Shown here: in pieces, positions 58,276 through 64,000 of the stretch
How positions within the stretch are numbered: the first letter of the stretch is position 1
How the letters are laid out: each line of letters opens with the position of its first letter
From: Chenopodium formosanum
Lineage: Eukaryota > Streptophyta > Magnoliopsida > Caryophyllales > Amaranthaceae
Direction: 5' to 3'
Assembly: GCA_024500155.1 (NCBI GenBank)
Contig: CM044867.1
Span: 26,919,632 to 26,983,631, forward strand
DNA length: 64,000 bases
Notes under the pieces: model-generated
Told to the model about the DNA's origin: nothing
Seen by the model: only the letters and a program-made list of their open reading frames with translations
The model's database searches: none
Program-made: the position numbers and the translations under genes

Positions 58276-60255
58276 ATGTCTGGGCACCAAGTACCCTTTA
58301 CCATGGCCGAAATCAATGAGGGAATGAACGCATTCCGTCAAACCTTAGACCAACAAAAAAGCCAGATTGAAACATTGTTGGCCCAAAAAGTCCAAACTGA
58401 AGCCAAGCTTACCAGTCTCACCAAGAAAAATGAAGCCCTCCGTAGCCAAATACAGTCAGTCGCTTCCAAAACCATTAATACCAGAAAAAACACTGAAAGT
58501 ATAGCCATGCAGCTCGATATGTCAGGTGTCTTTCATACCCCTAACGGGGAAAAAGGATCTAACACTAGGGAAACAACCCTAGATCTGGACTCTTTGAATG
58601 CAGGAACCCCTAAGCAGAATGGACAAGAAAGATCTGAGGAGGGAAAGATAGAGAAGATAGTCAAAGAGTACCTCAAGGCAATAGAAGCCAAGATCGCCAA
58701 GATCCCTGGAATGCCAAAGCCCATGGAGGAAGAAGCATCAGATGGCTATATAGAGTCTTCTTTCTCAGAAGAGATCGCCATGGTAGAAGTGCCAAAGAGG
58801 TTCAGCACACCCAGCATGGCCATGTACGATGGGACAACAGACCCTGATGAGCATGTATCCCTTTACAAGCAGAAGATGATGACCAGCTCAATCCCTAGAG
58901 ACATCAGGGAGGCCATCATGTGCAAAGGCTTTGGAGCCACATTATCAGGTCCAGCCTTAACTTGGTTCATTAATTTAGATAATGGGACAATTCGATCTTT
59001 TGCAGGAATGGTAAACCTATTCAAGATCCAGTTCGCCAGCAGCAGGAAAATAGAAAAGCACTCATCGGATTTGTACCGTATTGTGCAAAGACACGGTGAA
59101 TCCTTGAGAGATTACCTTAATAGGTTCAACAGGGAAAAGATTGGAATACACAAGTGTGATGCTCCTACAACCATTGAAGCGTTCAGAAGAGGATTGCTAG
59201 ATCACAGTGAGCTCTACAAGGAATTGACCAAATATCCATGCACAACCTTTGAAGATGTACAAGCTAAGGCAATGGCTCAAGTCAGATTCGAAGAGGATGC
59301 ATATGCAAGAAAGACTCCAGAGCTCAGAAAGGATGAAGATCGCCCGTCAAGAAGGAACAACAACTTCCCCAGGAGAGATAATCGATTCAAGTCGTATCAG
59401 CGTTCCCGCTTTGATGAAGGATCAGTCAACGCTGTCGAAGGAGAGCTTTCTGATTGGAGAGAAGATCCTGAGCTCCCACCAAAGTTACATGAGTATTGCT
59501 TCAATGTCAATCATGCAGGAGTAATAAGGACCTTGAACAAGATGGGAGATACCGTTCAGTGGCCAAGAAGGAGTGATAGGCCTGGGGAGAAGAAGGATCC
59601 ATCCAGATGGTGTGATTTCCATTCAAATATTGGTCACACTACTGACGAATGTGTCGCGCTCAGAAAGGAAGTTGCATACCTATTAAAGAAGGGCTACCTC
59701 AAAGAACTCTTGTCAGACAGATCTAAAGCTTCAGGGAAGGATAGAGAGTCCAAGCAAGGAGGTCCTCCACCCCCACCTCCAATTGTCAAAACCATCTGTT
59801 TCATATTAGGAGGGTCAGAAGTATGCGGCCTAACATATTCAGCAGCGAAGCGGCACGCAAAGGAAAGTAACAAAGAGCAACCAGACAAGAGGGAAAAATC
59901 AAAGATAGACATCCCTATCATGTTTGAAGAAAGCGACGCAGTAAAAGGTCATCATGACGGCCTAGTAATCTCACTCCCAGTTGGAAATTGCATGATTAAG
60001 CGAATCCTAGTTGACAATGGAAGTTCTGCAAACATCATCATGCTGGATTACCTGAAGCACATGAACATAGATGAGAAGAATGTAGTTAACAAGTCAACAA
60101 TGCTAGTGGGATTCAGTGGGGAAACCAAGAAGACAAGTGGAGAGATTACATTGGCAACATATGCAAAAGGGATCAACCTGCAAGTCAAATTCTTAGTAAT
60201 CGACACCCTGTCCTCATACAATATGATTTGGGAAGACCTTGGATACACGAAATGA
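58276..60255 (+). pseudogene. Gag and protease of the right-hand Tat element, frameshifted at the end
   Basis: The ATG at 58276 follows the primer site at a normal distance. The N-terminus is Gln/Lys-rich and coiled-coil-like (residues 15-75). The gag core runs about 175-350 (MYDGTTDPDEHVSLYKQKM, GPALTWFINLDNGTI, ESLRDYLNRFNREK, FRRGLLDHSELYKEL). A zinc-knuckle-like WCDFHSNIGHTTDECVALR follows near 455. The aspartic protease site is near 587-600 (RILVDNGSSANIIML; N replaces the usual second residue of D-T/S-G). A one-base deletion near 60229 throws the frame just after LSSYNMI and ends it at 60255. Gag itself is intact. Confidence 0.92.
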
Positions 60256-63200
60256 AAGCCATCCCTTCTACGTACCATCAGGTCATCAAGTTTCCTACTA
60301 GATGGGGAATTCAAGAAATCAGAGGAGATCCTAGGGAAGCCAAAGAATGCTATAAGATAGCATTGAAAGCAACATCTGCGGAAAAGAGTTCAGCATAGCA
60401 ATCAGAGGATCAGCTGGGCCAAGAGAAGTTGAGTATATCAGAAGAGCAAGAAGCTACTGAAGTCCAGCTGAACCCCTTACATCCAGATCAGAAAGTCAGA
60501 ATAGGGTCAAAACTTAAAGCGGAAATCAGACAACAAATTCACGACTTTCTAGAAGAAGAGAAAGATGTGTTTGCTTGGACCCACGAGGACATGAAAGGCA
60601 TTCCCCCAGAGGTTATCACTCACAAGCTAAATGTAGACCCAATGCATACACCAGTGAAGCAAAAAAGAAGAAAATTCGCGCCAGAAAGGAACAAGATCAT
60701 CAACGAAGAAATTCAAAACCTACTAAAGACTGGAAAAATCAGAGAAGTAAGGTACCCAGAGTGGTTTGCCAACGTGGTGGTAGTAAGAAAGAAGAATGGG
60801 AAATGGCGGATTTGCATAGATTTCACAGACATCAACAAGGCTTGCCCGAAAGACCCATTCCCTTTACCTCACATTGATGCCATGGTAGACGCCACAGCAG
60901 GACACGAATTGTTATCCTTTATGGACGCCTACAGTGGTTACAACCAGATCCTCATGCACAAGGACGACCAAGAAAAGACAGCCTTCATTACCAGTCAAGG
61001 AATATATTGCTACAAGGTGATGCCTTTCGGATTGAAGAACGCAGGAGCAACATACCAAAGGTTGGTAAACAAGATGTTTGAAAAACAAATTGGGAACACG
61101 ATAGAAGTCTACATAGATGATATGGTAGTTAAATCCAAGAAGGTAGAAGATCATGTCAGAGACCTCAGAGAAGCATTCGTCATCCTTAAACAATATGGCA
61201 TGAAGCTGAACCCTACAAAGTGCACGTTTGGAGTACAGTCAGGAAAATTCTTGGGATACATGGTTACGCAAAGAGGAATAGAAGCCAGTCCAGAACAGGT
61301 CAAAGCTATCCTAGATCTAGAACGACCAAAATCCAAGAAGGATGTACAGAGCTTAACAGGGAAAATCGCGGCATTGAACAGGTTCATCTCAAAGTCTTCA
61401 GAAAAGAACAGAGCCTTCTACGAGGTACTGAAAAAGAACAAGGAGTTTAAATGGGAACAAGAACATGATGAAGCATTCCAGAAGCTGAAAGAATACCTAG
61501 CCAACCCGTTGATTCTCTCCAAACCTAAAGAAGGGGAACCACTCCAGCTGTACCTTGCAGTATCTGAAGGGACGGTCAGCGCAGTCCTCACAAGAGAAGA
61601 AGAAAAGGAACAATTTCCAATCTACTATGTCAGCAAGACCCTGCTCAGTGCGGAAACACGGTACGCCTCATTGGAGAAAATCATTTTAGCCTTGTTCACT
61701 GCTTCAGTAAAGCTACGTCCATACTTCGAGAGTCATCCCATACAAGTACGGACCAACTACCCCATCAGAGCTATCATGAGAAAACCATAAATGTCAGGAA
61801 GGATGGGAAAATGGGCCCTACATCTAAGCAGGTACGACATACAGTACGAACCCAGGACGGCAGTCAAATCTCAAGCTTTAGTAGACTTCGTGGCAGACTT
61901 CAGCCCTACACTTGAAGAAGAAGCACAAAAGGAAGTACTAGCCTTACAGGAACCAAAAGCTGCACAAAAATGGACACTCCATACAGATGGTGCAGCAAAC
62001 ATACGAGGAGTGGGCTTAGGAGTAGTACTGACATCACCCCAAGGAGATAAGATACCACAGGCAATAAGGTGCAACTTCTAGGCTACCAATAATGAAGCCG
62101 AATATGAAGCGCTCATTACAGGACTAACCGTTGCAAGAGATATGAAGATACAACACCTAGAAGTAATCTCTGACTCTTTACTCATGGTAAACCAAATCAA
62201 CGGGCAGTATGCAGCGAAAGACACCAGAATGATTGCCTACCTGGAAGTCACGAAGAAGCTCATCAAGGAATTCAAGGAGTTCAAGATAGAACAAGTACCC
62301 CGGAACCTAAACACCGAAGCAGATGCATTGGCAAATTTGGGATCAAACATCAATCCAGAAGAATTTGGGGCAATCCCTCTAGTACATGTACTCTCACCAG
62401 CCATAGAGAAGGAATCAACCATGAGTGTCTACGAAATTCAAACAGGCCCTACAGAAGAAGAAGACAACAGTTGGATAACACCCCTGAAGGAATACCTCCT
62501 GGGCAACACGAAACCAACATGGAAAGTAACAGCTCAAGCATTCGCTCAGAAAGCCTCCAAGTACTGCCTAATCAGCAATGTACTCTTCAAGAAATCTGCA
62601 GCAGGACCGTTCTTAAGATGCCTGGAAAGAAAAGAAGCTCAACAAGTCTTACAATCCTTACACAGTGGAGAATGCGGAAATCACTCCGGAGGAAGAAATT
62701 TAGCCAACAGGGCACTCAGAATGGGTTACTACTGGCCCAGTATGAGAAAGGACGCAGTTGAGTTCGCCAAGAAATGCTTAGCATGCCAAAAACATGCGCC
62801 CTTGACACACAAGCCATCAGAAGAGTTACACCCAACATTGACACCGTGGCCATTTATGAAGTGGGGAATGGATATAGTAAAATTACCACCGTCATCAGGG
62901 CAGAGAGTGTACTTCTTAGCAATGACAGACTACTTTTCCAAATGGATTGAAGCAGAAGCGTACAAGGAGATCAAGGATAAGCACGTCATTTCATTTATAA
63001 AGAGGAACATTCTAAGCAGATTCGGAGTACCAGTGGAGATCATTACAGATAACGGGTCTCAATTCATCAGCAACAAAACCACCAAGTTCTGTAAGGAATG
63101 GAACATCTCCCTTATCACATCTACACCAAGATACCCACAAGCGAATGGACAAGCAGAATCAAGTAACAAAGTCCTTATAGGCAACATGAAGAAAAGGCTG

Positions 63201-63704
63201 GAGGGAGCCAAAGGGAAATGGGCAGACGAACTACCCAACATATTGTGGGCAGACAGAACAACTCCTAAAGGCGCTACAGGTCATACCCCTTTCTCATTGG
63301 TGTACGGATGTGAAGCAGTAATACCAACAGAGGTAGAAGTGCCTACAGCAAGGTACGGACTGATGACAGAAGAAAAAAACCAAGCAGAACTAATTCACAA
63401 TTTAGACACAGTAGAGGAGCTAAGGGAAGACGCACAAATGAGAATGGCAGCATACCAACAGGAAGTAGCAAGATCCTTCAACAAGAACGTTAGAGTCAAA
63501 GCCTTCAAGCTAGGAGACTGGGTCCTCAGAAAGGTATACGAAAACACCAAGGAAGTTAATGCAGGAAAGCTAGCACCCAACTGGGAAGGACCCTATGAAA
63601 TCACCAAGGTAGTAGGTAATGGAGCATACAGACTCAGGAATGCAGAAGGGAAAGAAGTGCAGCGAAGCTGGAACGCAGCACATTTAAAATTATATCATTT
63701 CTGA
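60256..63704 (+). pseudogene. Pol of the right-hand Tat element: RT, RNase H, integrase with three stops
   Basis: The frame continues from the protease after the one-base deletion. A TAG at 60396-60398 precedes RT. RT motifs: VVVRKKNGKWRICIDFTDIN, LLSFMDAYSGYNQI, MPFGLKNAGATYQRL and the catalytic YIDDMVVKS. The connection domain and first part of RNase H follow to a TAA at 61788-61790; TDGAANIRGVGLG, then a TAG at 62079-62081, then TNNEAEYEALITG. From 62142 an open 520-codon frame holds the H2C2 finger (HSGECGNHSGGR...CLACQKH), integrase core WGMDIVKL, ITDNGSQF and ANGQAESSNKV, and the C-terminal GKLAPNWEGPYEITKVVGNGAYRL, ending at 63704. Catalytic residues are intact, so decay is light. Confidence 0.94.
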
Positions 63705-64000
63705 AGAAGGTACGCAATTGTTATTTCTATTTTGTATTTCAAGAAAACACAAAAAAACAGGAAAACAAGCAAAAATACAAAAAAATCAGAAAACAGAAAA
63801 ACACAAAAATCTCCAACAGCCAGATTCAGCACGAAAGGTCTTTATCTATCTTTATCTTTTGTCAATTTACTTTATGATCATTACGAGTACTGACTTTGGC
63901 ATCGGAGGGCCGTTGGGGAAACCCACGGCCACCCCTCACCTTCTTCTGTTTTGCAAGGAACACGACTGACATTACTGAACAAGGATGCAACAAGTCCCTT
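63705..64000 (+). other. 3' non-coding region of the right-hand Tat element
   Basis: A-rich sequence (ACACAAAAAAACAGG and similar) with no ORF. The CCGTTGGGGAAACCCACGG palindrome (63911-63929) could form a hairpin. The element runs off the window. Confidence 0.6.

Larger units (their letters stand above)
57653..64000 (+). mobile_element. Tat-type Ty3/gypsy retrotransposon, open at right edge
   Basis: 5' LTR, tRNA-Lys primer site, gag-protease, RT, RNase H and integrase in gypsy order on the plus strand. The LTR is preceded by CTTTC, the expected 5-bp target duplication. The 3' LTR, and any antisense gene, lie beyond the window. One frameshift and three nonsense codons interrupt the single gag-pol frame. 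Confidence 0.95.

Overview
This is a stretch of a plant nuclear genome, almost certainly a eudicot. It carries one convincing host gene in a dense layer of nested transposable elements. The plant call rests on a multi-exon L-type lectin receptor kinase, CACTA, Ty1/copia, Ty3/gypsy and Helitron elements, Stowaway-like and Tourist-like MITEs, and primer-binding sites matching plant initiator tRNA-Met, tRNA-Lys and tRNA-Arg. The base composition is AT-rich and plant introns are visible. I cannot name the species. I see no rRNA gene, tRNA gene or CRISPR array.

Layout. (1) 1-9956: minus-strand CACTA (En/Spm) transposon, open at the left edge. It has a 171-bp tandem array in an intron, a four-exon TNPA-like gene, a decayed TNP2 transposase gene, GC-rich duplicated leader blocks, subterminal repeats and a CACTA terminus at 9956. 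A 2.55-kb solo LTR (7268-9821, target duplication GATTT) sits in its subterminal region. (2) 9957-14506: non-coding, with a TCGGGT-rich repeat, an LTR-like block (12040 to about 13338) and a Tourist-like MITE. (3) 14507-24683: near-complete minus-strand Sirevirus-type copia element (target duplication AATAC) with gag, a broken pol and an intact env-like ORF. (4) 25177-28492: short Helitron, then the lectin receptor kinase on the minus strand (three exons, 684 aa). (5) 28261-43800: tandem duplication of the kinase 5' region and upstream DNA. The distal copy was split by a 619-bp solo LTR and by a 10.9-kb gag-only LTR retrotransposon (32866-43743, target duplication CCTAT). (6) 43928-53506: fragments of copia elements fused to a decayed Tat-type gypsy element that carries a five-exon antisense gene. 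(7) 53507-57652: non-coding, with a Stowaway-like MITE and possible exon remnants. (8) 57653 to the right edge: another Tat-type gypsy element, open at the right.

Functionally, the only gene likely to serve the plant is the receptor kinase: an extracellular lectin domain, one membrane span and an RD-type kinase. Everything else is mobile-element biology: transposase genes, gag/protease/integrase/reverse transcriptase modules, and accessory ORFs of unclear role (the copia env-like protein and the Tat antisense gene). Several pol genes are closed mainly by stop codons that look like C-to-T changes on one strand or the other, as expected of methylated, silenced elements. The most unusual items are the gag-only element with dispersed GTCGC/GCGAC modules and a 71-bp array, the phase-consistent antisense gene, and the dated layering of insertions in the duplicated kinase promoter region. 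I did not find a system I can call wholly new.
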